Below are positions 1 through 10,533 of a stretch of 64,000 nt of DNA, in pieces. Positions within the stretch are counted from its first letter, which is position 1. Each line of letters starts with the position of its first letter. Under the pieces are notes generated by a model. That model was not told where the DNA came from. It searched no databases and saw nothing but the letters and a program-made list of their open reading frames with translations. A program made the translations under genes and the position numbers. Location: the NCBI RefSeq assembly GCF_023078835.1, contig NZ_CP090898.1:1304045-1368044 (forward strand), in the 5' to 3' direction. The stretch comes from Synechococcus sp. NB0720_010. Its GTDB lineage: Bacteria; Cyanobacteriota; Cyanobacteriia; PCC-6307; Cyanobiaceae.

Positions 1-1
1 C

Positions 2-3000
2 CAGCGCGGTGAGCAGTACTTCCAGGCCAACAGCCTGCGCTACAGCCTGATCGAAAACAGCGGCGATGCCGATGCGGTCTACGGCGTCATCGACTTCGAC
101 AGCAGCGACCTTGATCTAAATCTTGAGAAGGATCCCAGCGCTCCCCTTGATAACCGGAGCTACTGGCCAGTCGAGCAACCCACAGCGATTCCCCTCCCTA
201 GCTACTGGAAAGATGCAAAAACAGATCGCATTGATCAGAGCTCACCTAAAAAGGGTCTCAAGACGAGCAACCAAGCCTGCGACTGGTCAAAGATCTCTCT
301 GACATGCGATACCAACCCAAATAGCATTCTCCATCAGGGAGACTTCAACCCTGGAGTCTCGAAGCACTCCAAACAGAAGAGCACCACTGAAGCATGCCTG
401 AATGGCAACAATGCAAGCTGCACACTTGAAACAGTCAACGCAACGCTAGCCAATACTCAAAGCCACCAACACCCGATCTATACTCCAGGTGAAATCTGGC
501 TGACCGAAGAAAGTGATTATAAATCTTTCGACTACCAATTGGCGAAGGAATCAGCTGACGGCTTGGACCCCATTTCATTTAGGAAGAGCGACTACAAGTC
601 GACGCTGTTCCTGACCTCAAGCCCATCAACTGTTATTACCGACCCCAATGGTCGCCTGATATCCATCAAAAGCCTTCAAGAGTCAACAGATGAGGTGGAA
701 CGGGGCCTGGAACAACATCCAACCGAAGATTTTCTAGAAACCCCCACAGCCTTCTCTCCTGCGAACGACACTTCAGCTAGCTATGCAGCAGCAAGGACGA
801 CGGTCGAATCCATAAAGATCGACGAGGTTCTTACGGCGCCTGCCCAGATTCAGCCAGAGGCAGAATCAATGGCATGCTCACCGCTGATACCCAAAGTGCC
901 AAACTGGCACCCTTATCCGTTAGCGGTCACGGCCTGGGGGTTCGGACAGGCAATTGATGCCAACTTCGGCGACTCTTTCACATTTAATGGCCGCTGGCGG
1001 CCCGAAAACATCTGGGGCTTGAACTTCAACAAACGCCTAGTCGATGCAGGTCCGCTTGCCTTTGAATTTGACTCCAACGCCTTACTGCACAAGACAAGCT
1101 GGCAGCCTGGGGGTGAATTCAACAACAGCCAACCATTTGCCCCTCTTCCTCCACAAACTTTTGGGGAGTTCACCGCGGCACTCGGACTCAGAGCCTGGCT
1201 CCAACCCTGGCTGAGCTTGGGTTTTTTTGAAGGAGTCAGCTTGTTCACCAGCAATAGCCTGTACGAACAAACCTTCCGTCAGAATTACCAGACATTCCTG
1301 AATTACTTGGGCTTTGAGGTCGAGGCTTTGGTGAAGCCTCAGTGGTCTGTTGTCGGTCGCCTTCACCATCGCTCGGGAGCCTACGGAACCTATGGCGGTG
1401 TCAGCGAAGGCAGCAATGCCTACCTTCTTGGCATTCGCTACCGGTATGGACAGGACAAGCCAGCACAGATTGCACCCTCGATGCCCCCTGCCAAGGGCTG
1501 CTTGGGCGCTCCAGATGGGAATAAGACTAGAAAACAACCCTTATCCGATCAGCTCAATGCGGTTGCAACCTCCAGCCAAAAGGATGCAACTGGCTCCAGC
1601 CAACCGCCATCGCCACAACCTCCTTCTGAACGCTCTGCCTCAGATCTAGAAGCTGAACGGCATCAAGCAATTGCTGCTACATCGAATCAGCGTGTTCGCG
1701 ATGTCAGTTACGTAAGGAGCTTGAAAGTCGAGAGACGACAGGGAATCCCGCAACTTGGCAGGTCCTCCGAAGAAGAACAGTTCAGTGGCGCCAGACCAAT
1801 ACAGCTTTCTGGTTTTTATGGAGAGCAAAGACTGATCGAAGGAATGGTGAACCGCTGGAGATATCAAGCTGCTTCGATCAAGATCACCCCATCAGGATGG
1901 TCTGCCGACCGAGCTGCTTTTAGCAACGATCCCTTTACACCATCCCAGTCCTGGCTCGACCTCGAGTCTGTCAATGCGTTTCAGGAAAGTAGTGAGCGAA
2001 CCAGGATCACAGCCAAACGCAGCCGCTTAATCCTTGAGAACCGCCTCCCAATACCAGTCAGGAAGAACCTTACGCTTGAAAAAGACAAAGAGACCGATAG
2101 CCGATGGGTCATCGCAGATGATGGAGTTGACCGGAGCGGCCTTTATATCGGCTACAGGCTCAATGATATCGAACTCAAGAAAGAAGGCTCACCTCTAAAA
2201 CTACAACTTGAGCCTCAGTTTATGGTCGCTCGGGCACTCAATGGAGAGGTCAACAGCTATCCCTTACCAGGAACTCCCGCCGGGGGCCCCAATGGATCGC
2301 AACCAGCCCAAATTGGCGACCTTTTTGGAGGACTCGTCAAACTGAAGGGCTCCATATTCGGCTTTGCAACAAGCGACTTTACGCTAGACTTATCGACTCT
2401 GAATCCTCAAAACCTTGCCTACGGCACACGTAGCTGGGGAGATTTCTCACGGTCGTTCTATTTACCAAGACTAGGCATATTTCCCGCAGGAACGTATACC
2501 AGTCGACTCTTTGGAGCCTATCGCTACCGGACTTACAACGGGTCCCTAGGATATCAAGACGTTTACTCAGCGCTGGGTGGAGCGCTTGAGAAGTCAGGCT
2601 CTCTAAAACCTTGGTGGTCAATTAATCATAACTACTTTTGGCGGTTTTCTGTTGGCAATTATCAAGCAAACGCTTTCGATGAGAGCTCTTTGATTGACAA
2701 AACCCGAGGCAGCTTTTTTGGCGCTGTCAACAGCTCGCTTCCTATTTGGACGGCCAAGGCAGCCAATCCAGACAATCCCTCGAATACCATCAACACGCCA
2801 ACACCAATTACACCTGGACTCAGCCTCAACACAACAACAAGTGCAAGGCTTGACTATTACGGATCAGGCACGAGGCAAAACACCATTACCCTGAGCGGCG
2901 GCCCTAGCCTTACTCTTGGCAGGCTAAAGAAAAACTTTTTTGATTACACTCAGCTATCGATTACTGGTGGTGGAAGCCTCCAGCAGGGCGAAAGCCCTTT

Positions 3001-3316
3001 CACTTTTGACCGAAATGTAGACCTCGCCACTCTGGGAATTGGTCTTCAGCAGCAAATAGTTGGACCGTTGATCTTTAGCGGCGGCATTGGCCTCAATGTC
3101 GACGCCAGCTCTCCTTATTACGGTGATATCACCGGCGCTTACACCGAGCTCCGCTGGCAGCGTCGGGGCTACGAATTCGCCATCTACTACAGCCCTTACG
3201 AGCAGATCGGCGGCGTACGCGTAAAACTTAATGATTTCAACTTCAAAGGCACTGGCCTGCCGTTTGTGCCCTACACCCCGACCGATTTCACCAAGAAACG
3301 CCAGGGCCTCTATTGA
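2..3316 (+). CDS. DUF3769 family outer-membrane protein, 5' truncated by window
   Basis: The reading frame is open from base 2 with no stop upstream of the TTG at 539, so the start lies outside the window and the TTG is not the true start. The first visible residues (QANSLRYSLIENSGDADAVY) are typical of cyanobacterial DUF3769 proteins, which resemble LptD/OstA lipopolysaccharide-assembly barrels. A low-complexity Ser/Pro/Gln stretch (about bases 1530-1650) separates two parts, and the C-terminal half has alternating aromatic and polar residues as in beta-barrel strands, ending in Tyr. Outer-membrane location and a role in envelope assembly are inferred from family resemblance. The gene ends 7 bases inside the convergent pentapeptide-repeat gene. 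Confidence 0.75.
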   Translation, partial: QRGEQYFQANSLRYSLIENSGDADAVYGVIDFDSSDLDLNLEKDPSAPLDNRSYWPVEQPTAIPLPSYWKDAKTDRIDQSSPKKGLKTSNQACDWSKISLTCDTNPNSILHQGDFNPGVSKHSKQKSTTEACLNGNNASCTLETVNATLANTQSHQHPIYTPGEIWLTEESDYKSFDYQLAKESADGLDPISFRKSDYKSTLFLTSSPSTVITDPNGRLISIKSLQESTDEVERGLEQHPTEDFLETPTAFSPANDTSASYAAARTTVESIKIDEVLTAPAQIQPEAESMACSPLIPKVPNWHPYPLAVTAWGFGQAIDANFGDSFTFNGRWRPENIWGLNFNKRLVDAGPLAFEFDSNALLHKTSWQPGGEFNNSQPFAPLPPQTFGEFTAALGLRAWLQPWLSLGFFEGVSLFTSNSLYEQTFRQNYQTFLNYLGFEVEALVKPQWSVVGRLHHRSGAYGTYGGVSEGSNAYLLGIRYRYGQDKPAQIAPSMPPAKGCLGAPDGNKTRKQPLSDQLNAVATSSQKDATGSSQPPSPQPPSERSASDLEAERHQAIAATSNQRVRDVSYVRSLKVERRQGIPQLGRSSEEEQFSGARPIQLSGFYGEQRLIEGMVNRWRYQAASIKITPSGWSADRAAFSNDPFTPSQSWLDLESVNAFQESSERTRITAKRSRLILENRLPIPVRKNLTLEKDKETDSRWVIADDGVDRSGLYIGYRLNDIELKKEGSPLKLQLEPQFMVARALNGEVNSYPLPGTPAGGPNGSQPAQIGDLFGGLVKLKGSIFGFATSDFTLDLSTLNPQNLAYGTRSWGDFSRSFYLPRLGIFPAGTYTSRLFGAYRYRTYNGSLGYQDVYSALGGALEKSGSLKPWWSINHNYFWRFSVGNYQANAFDESSLIDKTRGSFFGAVNSSLPIWTAKAANPDNPSNTINTPTPITPGLSLNTTTSARLDYYGSGTRQNTITLSGGPSLTLGRLKKNFFDYTQLSITGGGSLQQGESPFTFDRNVDLATLGIGLQQQIVGPLIFSGGIGLNVDASSPYYGDITGAYTELRWQRRGYEFAIYYSPYEQIGGVRVKLNDFNFKGTGLPFVPYTPTDFTKKRQGLY

Positions 3317-3813
3317 GGCGGTAACGCCGGCAACGGGCTGGGGCCATCGAGAACTTCACCGCCAACCATCACCTGGCTGCCGGTGAAATCAACACCGACG
3401 AGGATGGCCTGATCGAGCCTCAGCCCAGGGGTCAAGGCCTGAATCATCACCGCTCCGCTCAAATCTGCGCTGCTCAAGTTGGCTCTCGATAGATCCGCAT
3501 TGCTCAGCCGGGTCTCCTGCAGCCGTGCACCCTCCAAGTTGGCGCCACTGAGGTCAGCTCCCTCCAAGTTGCTGCCCCTTAGGTCCGCCCCGCGCAGATC
3601 CGCTTCGCGCAGATCGATGCCGTTCAGCATCAATCCACTCAGGTCCGCCCCGCGCAAATCACACCCTCGGCAGTCAGACCAAGCCGGAGCAACCAGCACC
3701 GGCGCCTCCGTAAACGGCTCCACAGTCAGAGGAGCAGATCGCCCGGCGCCAGGGCAGCCGATCAAAGCGAGCACCAGGGCTGTCGATCCGCCCCCAAGCC
3801 AGCCGCTCGCCAT
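3310..3813 (-). CDS. Secreted pentapeptide-repeat protein
   Basis: This 167-residue protein has an N-terminal hydrophobic segment that reads as a signal peptide (roughly residues 1-26). About sixteen A(D/N)Lxx pentapeptides follow between residues 47 and 127 (for example CDLRGADLSG, ADLRGADLRG), predicting a right-handed quadrilateral beta-helix. Such proteins are abundant in cyanobacteria and mostly have no assigned function. Export to the periplasm or thylakoid lumen is inferred from the signal peptide. The gene lies convergent to the DUF3769 gene with a 7-base overlap, and its own start is 54 bases from the 3' end of leuD. Confidence 0.8.
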   Translation of the reverse strand: MASGWLGGGSTALVLALIGCPGAGRSAPLTVEPFTEAPVLVAPAWSDCRGCDLRGADLSGLMLNGIDLREADLRGADLRGSNLEGADLSGANLEGARLQETRLSNADLSRANLSSADLSGAVMIQALTPGLRLDQAILVGVDFTGSQVMVGGEVLDGPSPLPALPPQ

Positions 3814-3867
3814 GCCCCCTACGCCGCTATCTCATTCATAGACAGTGGAGCAACTGTCCGCCACAGA

Positions 3868-4491
3868 TCAGGCGGCTTGGAACTGACACAGATAGGGAAG
3901 GCGCTGGGCCGTGGCCTTGAGTGCCTCGTCATTGGCCAGCAACTGGCCCGTGGCATCCCACTGGCCGCTCAGCAGCATCTGCTTGGGACCCGCCGCCAAG
4001 GTCAACGCCCACTGCTGGTCGCCGCACGAGAGCGTCAAGGACTCCACATCCACCACGAAAGCGGCCGTTGCATCGGCTTCAGCGACGGACTGAATGGCCA
4101 GCATGGTGTCGTGGTCGGCTGAGAGACAGGGGATCCCCAGAGCCAGGCAGTTCCCGTAGAAGATCTCGGCGAAGCTCTCGCCGACCACGGCCCGGATACC
4201 CCAGCGCATCAGGGCCTGCGGGGCATGCTCGCGACTGGAGCCACAGCCGAAATTGCGGTTCACCAGCAGCACGGAGGCCTCTTGATGCTCCGGGCGATCA
4301 AAGGGATGGGCACCGGCCAACTCAGCGCGGTCATCCGCGAAGGCCGCGGGCCCGAGGGCATCAAAGGTGACGCACTTGAGGAAACGGGCCGGAATGATCC
4401 GGTCGGTGTCGATGTCATCGCCGCGCACCACAACGCTGGTGCCAGAGACACGGCCAATTGAACCGGAGGGGAAAGAAGTCGAGCTAGCCAT
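3868..4491 (-). CDS. leuD: 3-isopropylmalate dehydratase small subunit
   Basis: The 207-residue product is the swivelling small subunit that pairs with LeuC to isomerise 2-isopropylmalate to 3-isopropylmalate in leucine synthesis. The family signature GDDIDTDRIIPARFLK lies near residue 24 and NFGCGSSREHAP near residue 77. An ATG further upstream (4557) would run into leuC and adds 22 unrelated residues, so the ATG at 4491, starting MASSTSF, was chosen. It follows leuC with a 25-base gap on the same strand, so the two are almost certainly co-transcribed. Confidence 0.95.
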   Translation of the reverse strand: MASSTSFPSGSIGRVSGTSVVVRGDDIDTDRIIPARFLKCVTFDALGPAAFADDRAELAGAHPFDRPEHQEASVLLVNRNFGCGSSREHAPQALMRWGIRAVVGESFAEIFYGNCLALGIPCLSADHDTMLAIQSVAEADATAAFVVDVESLTLSCGDQQWALTLAAGPKQMLLSGQWDATGQLLANDEALKATAQRLPYLCQFQAA

Positions 4492-4516
4492 CGGTTGAGA
4501 AGAAAAACGCGAGCAA

Positions 4517-5926
4517 TCAGGCGTTGAGCAACGCGCGCACATCACTGACGCGGCCATGAATCGCTGCCGCGGCCACCATCGCTGGGCTCATCAGCAGGGT
4601 GCGGCCACTGGCAGAGCCCTGACGTCCCTTGAAGTTGCGGTTGCTGGAGCTGGCACTGATCTGGCGACCTTCCAAACGATCAGGGTTCATGGCCAGACAC
4701 ATCGAGCAGCCCGGCTCACGCCACTCAAAGCCCGCCGCTTCAAAGACCTTGTCGAGACCTTCAGCCTCGGCGGCGGCCGCCACCTGCTCGCTGCCGGGGA
4801 CCACAAAGGCCTTGATCCCGTCTGCAACGTGGCGTCCCTTCGCCACCGCTGCCGCGGCCTGAAGATCGCTCAAGCGGCCATTGGTACAGCTGCCGATGAA
4901 GCAAACATCGACCGGCAGACCGGCGATCGGGGCACCGGGCTGCAGATCCATATAGCGGTAGGCCTCTTCCGCCAGGGGCCGCTCATCGGGCTCGGTCTGC
5001 TCCAGGGTGGGCACGGCTTCGTCAACGCCGATCCCTTGGCCCGGGGTGATGCCCCAGGTGACCGTGGGCGCGATGGAGGCCGCATCGAAGCGCACTTCAT
5101 CGTCAAAGACCGCGTCACTGCCGCTGGCCAAGCCACTCCACCAGCGCACCGCCTCAGCCCAGGCCTCACCGCTCGGAGCAAAGGGACGGCCCTGCAAATA
5201 GTCAAAGGTGACCTGATCGGGATTGACGTAACCGCAACGGGCACCGCCCTCAATCGCCATGTTGCAGAGGGTCATGCGCTCCTCCATCGAGAGGGCCTCA
5301 ATCGCCGGACCGGCGAATTCGTAGGCATAACCAACGCCACCCTTCACCCCCAGGGTGCGGATGACGTGCAACACCAGGTCCTTTGCGTAGACCCCCCGCT
5401 GGAGCTGACCGTCCACCCAGATTCGGCGGACCTTGAGCTTGCCCATCGCCAGGCTCTGGCTCGCCAGCACATCACGCACCTGACTGGTGCCAATGCCAAA
5501 CGCAATCGCGCCGAAGGCCCCGTGGGTCGAGGTGTGGGAGTCACCGCAGGCCACTGTCATGCCCGGCTGGGTCAAACCCAGCTCGGGGGCAATCACGTGC
5601 ACGATCCCCTGGCGACCGCTGCCGATGCCGTGCAGGGTGATGCCGTGCTCGGCGCAGTTGGCCTCGAGCGTCGCCAACATTTCCTCCGCCAGGGGATCGG
5701 CGAAGGGGCGCGCCTGGGAGGTGGTCGGAACGATGTGATCGACCGTGGCGACCGTGCGCTCGGGATGCCGCACCGCCAGCCCCAAATCCTTCAAGCCGGC
5801 AAAAGCCTGGGGACTGGTGACCTCGTGGATCAGATGCAGGCCGATAAACAGCTGGGTGGCCCCACCCGGCAGCTGGGAGACCTGATGCAGATCCCAAACC
5901 TTGTCGTAGAGGGTGCCGGAGCTCAC
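4517..5926 (-). CDS. leuC: 3-isopropylmalate dehydratase large subunit
   Basis: This 469-residue aconitase-family subunit has the three [4Fe-4S] ligands Cys347 (GSCTNG), Cys407 and Cys410 (GCSMC), and the active-site stretch [13 protein letters not shown] around residue 128. Its length is normal for the family. It begins with GTG at 5926. With LeuD it forms the heterodimer that interconverts the isopropylmalates. A 485-codon reading frame on the opposite strand is a by-product of high GC and has no protein-like features. A 32-base gap separates the gene from cinA upstream, so leuCD may be read through from the cinA unit. Confidence 0.97.
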   Translation of the reverse strand: MSSGTLYDKVWDLHQVSQLPGGATQLFIGLHLIHEVTSPQAFAGLKDLGLAVRHPERTVATVDHIVPTTSQARPFADPLAEEMLATLEANCAEHGITLHGIGSGRQGIVHVIAPELGLTQPGMTVACGDSHTSTHGAFGAIAFGIGTSQVRDVLASQSLAMGKLKVRRIWVDGQLQRGVYAKDLVLHVIRTLGVKGGVGYAYEFAGPAIEALSMEERMTLCNMAIEGGARCGYVNPDQVTFDYLQGRPFAPSGEAWAEAVRWWSGLASGSDAVFDDEVRFDAASIAPTVTWGITPGQGIGVDEAVPTLEQTEPDERPLAEEAYRYMDLQPGAPIAGLPVDVCFIGSCTNGRLSDLQAAAAVAKGRHVADGIKAFVVPGSEQVAAAAEAEGLDKVFEAAGFEWREPGCSMCLAMNPDRLEGRQISASSSNRNFKGRQGSASGRTLLMSPAMVAAAAIHGRVSDVRALLNA

Positions 5927-5958
5927 GCCGATGCCTGCAGCGGAATCGACGAGCCTAC

Positions 5959-7200
5959 TCAGGCCAACTGCAGCCTCAATCGGTTGAGGGCCTCACCGGC
6001 GCTGAGGGTCTGAATCCAGGTCCGCCCGCGACTCGTACCAAAGCGCACCCCCTCGCTGCTGCAGCCATCCGGACCGGCGATCGCCAGATGCACCAAGCCC
6101 ACGGGTTTCTCGTCGCTGCCACCACCGGGTCCTGCCACACCGGTAATCGCCAGCCCCCAATCAGCACCCGTTGCGCGCCGCGCTCCTTCCGCCATCGCCT
6201 GCGCGACCGGATCACTCACGGCACCGTGGGCCTGCAACAGCTCCGCCGGAACGCCCAATAGAGCCTGCTTCACGCCATTGGCGTAGGCGATCACCCCGCC
6301 CAGGAACACATCAGAGGCCCCGGGGACAGCGGCCAAGGCCGCGCCCAATCCGCCTCCGGTGCAACTCTCCGCAACGGCAACGGTCTGCCCCCGCTGCCGC
6401 AGCTGCTGCAGAACAACCTCAGCCAGGCTCTGCTCATCCACACCAAAACAGCTCTGCTCGGTGCGGCGGCGGATCTCGCGCTCCACGGGCAGGAGCAGAG
6501 CTTCAGCATCCGCCTGATGCTCGGCCCTGGCCGTGATGCGCAACTTGACCTCCCCGGCACCGGCATAGGGGGCCACGGTCGGGTTGGCCTGCTCAAGCAG
6601 ATCCGCCATCTCCTCCGCCAAGGCTGATTCCGAGACCCCCCAGAACCGCAGCATCCGGCTAGCGAAGACCCCCGCGGCCAAGCCGGACTGACGCAGCCAG
6701 GGAGCCGCGGTCTGCTGCCACATCGCCTTCATCTCACTGGGAACCCCCGGGAAGGTCAGGACCGTGAAGCCTGGAACTGGGCTCCAGACCATTCCCGGAG
6801 CCGTGCCGGTGGGGTTCGGCAGCACGGCAGCACCCTCAGGCAAAAAGGCCTGGCGGCGGTTGCTCGGGGAGCAGATTCGGCCGCGAGCAGACAGGCGCGC
6901 CTGGATCTCGGCCCAGATCTCGGGGTGCTCCACCAAGGGGGTCTCAAACGCAGCGGCGATGGCCTCCGTTGTGAGGTCGTCTGGGGTGGGACCCAGTCCC
7001 CCGGTGGTGATCAAGACGCGGCAGCGCCCAGCCGCCTGGCGGACCTCAGCCATTAAGCGCTCTCGGTTATCCCCCACCACCATCTGACGTTGGTGGGGCA
7101 CCCCAAGGGCCGCCAATTGCTCCGCAATCCAGCGGGCATTGCCGTTGGTGATGTTGCCCAGCAGCAATTCACTGCCGACGCATAGGACCTCAGCCGTCAA
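5959..7200 (-). CDS. cinA: CinA: nicotinamide-nucleotide amidase / ADP-ribose pyrophosphatase
   Basis: The protein has 413 residues. An N-terminal molybdopterin-binding-like domain carries [15 protein letters not shown] (residues 65-79). The C-terminal PncC-type amidase domain has its catalytic-serine motif ESCTGGG with Ser279, followed by GVAGPGGG. The family deamidates NMN in pyridine nucleotide salvage, and in cyanobacteria CinA has also been linked to competence and clock input. The start is TTG at 7200, which overlaps the end of the upstream MraY-like gene by 11 bases, so translational coupling is likely. Confidence 0.93.
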   Translation of the reverse strand: MTAEVLCVGSELLLGNITNGNARWIAEQLAALGVPHQRQMVVGDNRERLMAEVRQAAGRCRVLITTGGLGPTPDDLTTEAIAAAFETPLVEHPEIWAEIQARLSARGRICSPSNRRQAFLPEGAAVLPNPTGTAPGMVWSPVPGFTVLTFPGVPSEMKAMWQQTAAPWLRQSGLAAGVFASRMLRFWGVSESALAEEMADLLEQANPTVAPYAGAGEVKLRITARAEHQADAEALLLPVEREIRRRTEQSCFGVDEQSLAEVVLQQLRQRGQTVAVAESCTGGGLGAALAAVPGASDVFLGGVIAYANGVKQALLGVPAELLQAHGAVSDPVAQAMAEGARRATGADWGLAITGVAGPGGGSDEKPVGLVHLAIAGPDGCSSEGVRFGTSRGRTWIQTLSAGEALNRLRLQLA

Positions 7201-8287
7201 CGCCCTGGTCCTGCTGGGCCCGCTCGCGGCTCAAGCTGCGGCGGCAGATCGTCACCGCGGCAATCAAGACCGCGGTGGCCAAGGTCAACCAAAGGAAACG
7301 CAGTTCCGCCCCGGCAAAGACCAAAGCCAAAGCAGCAAGCCACTGGGTGAAGGCGTAGATCAACAGCACCGTGCGGCGATGGCTGAAGCCCGCCCTGAGC
7401 AAGCGGTGATGCAGGTGGCGGCGATCGGGATAGAAGGGGGAGTGCCCCTCGCTCACCCGGCCCATGATCACGGCGGACATGTCCGCCAGCGGCAGGGCCA
7501 GGATCAATAAGGGGAACAGCAGGCTGACGCTGGTCAAACCCTTTGCCGGGCCAATGATGCTGATGGCGGCCAAGGCAAAGCCCAAGAAATAGGAGCCGCC
7601 ATCGCCCATAAAAATCTTGGCTGGATTGAAGTTGTGGCGCAGAAAGCCCAGGCAACTGCCAGCCAATGCCGCGGCCAGCAGACCAGGGGCCGGCTGCGAG
7701 AGGCTGTAGCTCACCGAAAGCAAGGCAACCGCTGCAATGCCGCTGACACCGGCGGCCAAGCCGTCCAACCCATCAAGCCAATTGATGGCGTTGGTGATCC
7801 CCACGAGCCAGATCACGGTGAACAGCAGGCTCAGCGGTTCAGACAGAGGAATGACCCCTGCGCTGCCAGCGAAGGGCAGATCGATGGCACCAATACGGAC
7901 GCCTTGGCTCCAGACGGCCATCGCCACCGCGACCTGCCCTCCGAGGCGGGGCAACGGTGGCAAGGCAAACAGGTCATCGGCCAGGCCAATGACGAAGTAG
8001 CAAAGGGAGCCGGCCAGGGTGGTCCAAATCAGGGCATCCCGCTGAGGCGGCAGCTCCACAAAGCCGCCTAGACGCCAGATCAAGAGCAGCCCGAGCACAA
8101 AGCCGGAAACGATGCCAATACCCCCCAGGCGCACCATCGGCGTGGTGTGCTGCTTTCTGGGGTCAGGTTGGTCAATCAGGCCCCAGCGCAGCCCGAGTTG
8201 CCGCACCAGAGGGACGATCAAAGCGGTCAGCAGTGCAGCGCTTCCGAAGGCCAGAACAGCGGCAAGATCCGGCCGGCTGGAAATCAT
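7190..8287 (-). CDS. WecA/MraY-family UDP-HexNAc:undecaprenyl-phosphate phosphotransferase
   Basis: This 365-residue, roughly eleven-helix membrane protein contains the family's acidic motifs: GLADD (Asp104-Asp105), INWLDGLDG (Asp172, Asp175), KIFMGDGGS and the His-rich loop RRHLHHR. These enzymes load a sugar-1-phosphate on undecaprenyl phosphate to start O-antigen, teichoic acid or other glycan synthesis. It is closer to WecA/TagO than to true MraY, because the HLHHR loop rather than the MraY pentapeptide-binding loop is present. The exact sugar is unknown. A second, diverged homologue lies in the polysaccharide island at 56,675. Confidence 0.88.
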   Translation of the reverse strand: MISSRPDLAAVLAFGSAALLTALIVPLVRQLGLRWGLIDQPDPRKQHTTPMVRLGGIGIVSGFVLGLLLIWRLGGFVELPPQRDALIWTTLAGSLCYFVIGLADDLFALPPLPRLGGQVAVAMAVWSQGVRIGAIDLPFAGSAGVIPLSEPLSLLFTVIWLVGITNAINWLDGLDGLAAGVSGIAAVALLSVSYSLSQPAPGLLAAALAGSCLGFLRHNFNPAKIFMGDGGSYFLGFALAAISIIGPAKGLTSVSLLFPLLILALPLADMSAVIMGRVSEGHSPFYPDRRHLHHRLLRAGFSHRRTVLLIYAFTQWLAALALVFAGAELRFLWLTLATAVLIAAVTICRRSLSRERAQQDQGVDG

Positions 8288-8324
8288 CGAAGGCGGTGCT
8301 CAATGCAGTGCGCAGTGCCCCATA

Positions 8325-8360
8325 CAAAAGGCCCTGCCAGCCAAAGCTTAAGCAGGGCCT
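8325..8360 (-). terminator. Rho-independent terminator downstream of glyA
   Basis: On the minus strand a 9-base stem (AGGCCCTGC / GCAGGGCCT) with a 14-base loop is followed by TTTT. It lies 44 bases past the glyA stop and before the WecA-like gene. Confidence 0.7.
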
Positions 8361-8403
8361 GGGAGTTCGGCGATAGGCAAGACCCCCCTGAGGGGCCAGT
8401 CGC

Positions 8404-9693
8404 TCAAGCGGGCTGCAGCTCGCGCTGGTGGGCGTAGAGGGGGAAACGCTCACACAGCGCAGCGACGCGCTGGCGGCAACGCTCCTCAATCGCTGCGTCC
8501 TCCGGGTTGAGCAGGCGATCGGCAATCACATCGGCCACCTCACGGAAGGCCTCTTCATCGAATCCGCGGGTGGTGCAAGCGGCGGTACCCAGCCGCAGAC
8601 CGCTCGTCACAAAGGGGGACTGGGGATCAAAGGGAACCGTGTTCTTGTTCGCCGTGATGTGCACATCGCTCACGAGGAGGTCGGCGACCTTGCCGGTCAT
8701 GCCGATGCCCCGCAGATCCAACAGCACGATGTGGTTATCGGTGCCCGCACTCACCACGTCAATACCGCGCTCTTTGATGCGAGCGGCCAGGGCTTGAGCG
8801 TTGGCAACCACCTGCTTGGCGTAGGCCTTGAAGCTGGGCTGCAGGGCCTCACCAAAGGCCACTGCCTTGGCCGCGATCACGTGTTCCAGGGGACCGCCCT
8901 GGCTGCCGGGGAAGACGGCTTTATCGAACTGCTTGGCGAACTCCGCATCACGGCAAAGGATCAGGCCGCCGCGGGGACCACGCAGGGTCTTGTGGGTGGT
9001 GGTGGTGACCACATCACAGACGGGCACCGGGTTGGGGTGAACACCCGCAGCCACCAAACCAGCGATATGGGCCATATCCGCCAGCAGGTACGCGCCGACC
9101 TCATCGGCGATGGCTCGGAAGGCCTGGAAGTCGATCGTGCGGGGATAGGCGGAGTAGCCGCAGACGATCAGCTTGGGCTTGTGCTCGAGCGCCAGCTTGC
9201 GAATGGACTCGAAGTTGAGCTGCTGGGTGGTCTCATCGACGCCGTACTGGACGACGTTGAACCACTTGCCACTGACGTTGACCGGTGAACCGTGGGTCAG
9301 GTGACCGCCATGGCTCAGGTCCATCCCCATGATCGTGTCGCCGGGCTTCAACAGCGCCAGGAACACCGCGAAGTTGGCCTGAGCGCCGCTGTGGGGCTGG
9401 ACATTCGCCCAGGCCGCCCCAAAGAGCTCCTTGGCCCGCTCAATCGCCAGCTCTTCGATCGCATCGACGTGCTCGCAACCGCCGTAGTAGCGCTTCGAGG
9501 GCAGACCTTCGGCGTACTTATTCGTGAGAACGGAGCCCTGGGCTTCCATCACAGCCTGGGAGGCGAAGTTCTCCGAGGCGATCAGCTCCAGGTGGGTCTG
9601 CTGTCGCTGCAGCTCCTTGCCAATCAGGGCAGCGATGGCGGGATCGCTGGCAGCCAAGGGGCGATTGGTGGCTGCTGCGGTGGACTCCGCCAT
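8404..9693 (-). CDS. glyA: Serine hydroxymethyltransferase
   Basis: This 429-residue PLP enzyme interconverts serine and glycine with tetrahydrofolate; in cyanobacteria it works in one-carbon supply and the photorespiratory C2 cycle. The PLP lysine is Lys235 in [14 protein letters not shown], the substrate-binding motif SENF lies at residues 40-43, and HSGAQAN lies at about residue 101. Length and both ends match the family. The gene starts with ATG at 9693, is followed by a clear terminator and is preceded by tRNA-Arg, so it is probably a single-gene transcript. Confidence 0.98.
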   Translation of the reverse strand: MAESTAAATNRPLAASDPAIAALIGKELQRQQTHLELIASENFASQAVMEAQGSVLTNKYAEGLPSKRYYGGCEHVDAIEELAIERAKELFGAAWANVQPHSGAQANFAVFLALLKPGDTIMGMDLSHGGHLTHGSPVNVSGKWFNVVQYGVDETTQQLNFESIRKLALEHKPKLIVCGYSAYPRTIDFQAFRAIADEVGAYLLADMAHIAGLVAAGVHPNPVPVCDVVTTTTHKTLRGPRGGLILCRDAEFAKQFDKAVFPGSQGGPLEHVIAAKAVAFGEALQPSFKAYAKQVVANAQALAARIKERGIDVVSAGTDNHIVLLDLRGIGMTGKVADLLVSDVHITANKNTVPFDPQSPFVTSGLRLGTAACTTRGFDEEAFREVADVIADRLLNPEDAAIEERCRQRVAALCERFPLYAHQRELQPA

Positions 9694-9766
9694 GACAAAT
9701 CAGGGCTCAGGTTGACCTGAATCGTAAGAAACCGCAGCACTGCTCGCTGGCCGGTGCCTCGCCAAT

Positions 9767-9792
9767 AAAAAAGTCGCCCCGAAGGACGACTC
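9767..9792 (-). terminator. Terminator of the tRNA-Arg transcript
   Basis: Minus-strand hairpin AGTCGtCC-TTCG-GGgCGACT with a UUCG-type loop followed by six T. It sits 8 bases beyond the tRNA 3' end. Confidence 0.8.
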
Positions 9793-9800
9793 TTTGAAGG

Positions 9801-9874
9801 CGCGCCTGGAGAGATTCGAACTCCCGACCCTCTGATCCGTAGTCAGATGCTCTAATCCGCTGAGCTACAAGCGC
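9801..9874 (-). tRNA. tRNA-Arg(ACG)
   Basis: A 74-nt cloverleaf folds by eye. The acceptor is GCGCTTG/CAGGCGC, the D arm GCTC/GAGC, the anticodon stem TCTGA/TCAGA with loop CTACGGA (anticodon ACG), and the T arm GGGAG-TTCGAAT-CTCTC. The discriminator base is G. CCA is not fully encoded; only CC follows the discriminator. ACG reads CGN Arg codons after A34-to-I deamination. Confidence 0.95.
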
Positions 9875-9957
9875 CTGCGCTTGCCAGGACATTCTGCCCA
9901 CATCGAGGGCCCACACGTCAACCGACCAGACTGGAGTCAACGAGGAGCCGCCCAGAC

Positions 9958-10197
9958 ATGCCGATCCGTTGGTATGGCCCTGCCAACCCTGAGGACCCCA
10001 CCTACCGGCACTTCAACCGGATCGTGAATCTGGTGCTGCACGGCATGGTCTTTGCAGCCCTGAACAGCGGCCTCTGGTTTGTCCAGGAAATGCGGCATCC
10101 CTGGAGCCACCTCAATTGGCTCACCAGCGCCTGGGCCGTGCTGTTGATGGCCCACCTGATCAGCGTGGCCGCGCAACGTCCGAAGGCGTCATCCTGA
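9958..10197 (+). CDS. Small two-helix membrane protein, function unknown
   Basis: This 79-residue protein starts MPIRWYGP and has two hydrophobic segments (about residues 22-43 and 52-72) after a short polar N-terminus with RHFNR. I do not recognise a named family, but the protein-like composition and its place just ahead of two other small conserved genes on the same strand support a real gene. The next start (10221) is 24 bases downstream, so the three small genes probably form an operon that runs divergently from tRNA-Arg and glyA. An envelope or thylakoid membrane location is inferred only from hydrophobicity. Confidence 0.7.
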   Translation: MPIRWYGPANPEDPTYRHFNRIVNLVLHGMVFAALNSGLWFVQEMRHPWSHLNWLTSAWAVLLMAHLISVAAQRPKASS

Positions 10198-10220
10198 GCG
10201 CAGCTCTGAGCTCGGCTGGA

Positions 10221-10508
10221 ATGGCCCTCTCCCCTGGCGAGATCCGCGACCTGCAACTCGCGATTGCCGATCGCATCTACATCCAAATCGGAGGTTGGCA
10301 CCTCTACCTCGGAGACGCTGGCCTCGCCGAAACCCTGGCAATTGAATGCGCCGCCAGGCTCGATCAAGGCGCCGGTGTCTGCGCACGGCAGTCCCTCGAA
10401 GCCGTGCAAGTTCCGATTGGTGGCGGGAGCAGCAAGCTTCCCCTTGCCCGCCTGGTCCCGGCCGGACAACTGCAGGACCTGGAGGATCTGCTGGAGAACC
10501 ACAGTTAG
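10221..10508 (+). CDS. DUF3181-like conserved small protein
   Basis: This 95-residue protein starting MALSPGEIRDLQLAIADRIY contains the stretch YIQIGGWHLYLGDAGLAETL that I associate with the cyanobacterial DUF3181 family. The name comes from memory of that family, not from a search. No catalytic motif or membrane segment is visible. An in-frame ATG further upstream (10116) lies inside the preceding gene and gives a basic, low-quality extension, so the ATG at 10221 was chosen. Function is unknown. It sits between two other small conserved genes. Confidence 0.65.
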   Translation: MALSPGEIRDLQLAIADRIYIQIGGWHLYLGDAGLAETLAIECAARLDQGAGVCARQSLEAVQVPIGGGSSKLPLARLVPAGQLQDLEDLLENHS

Positions 10509-10533
10509 GGTTGCTCCCACCTGCCAGGGCCCA

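Noticed and set aside
3479-3841. Repetitive Ser/Arg/Pro-rich plus-strand frame suggesting tandem repeats or a CRISPR-like array
   Set aside because: The periodicity is the 15-base repeat of the pentapeptide-repeat gene on the other strand; no spacers exist.
4556-6013. 485-codon plus-strand open frame opposite leuC
   Set aside because: leuC on the other strand has all catalytic cysteines and family motifs; the antisense frame is Gly/Arg/His/Leu-rich and protein-unlike, a result of high GC.
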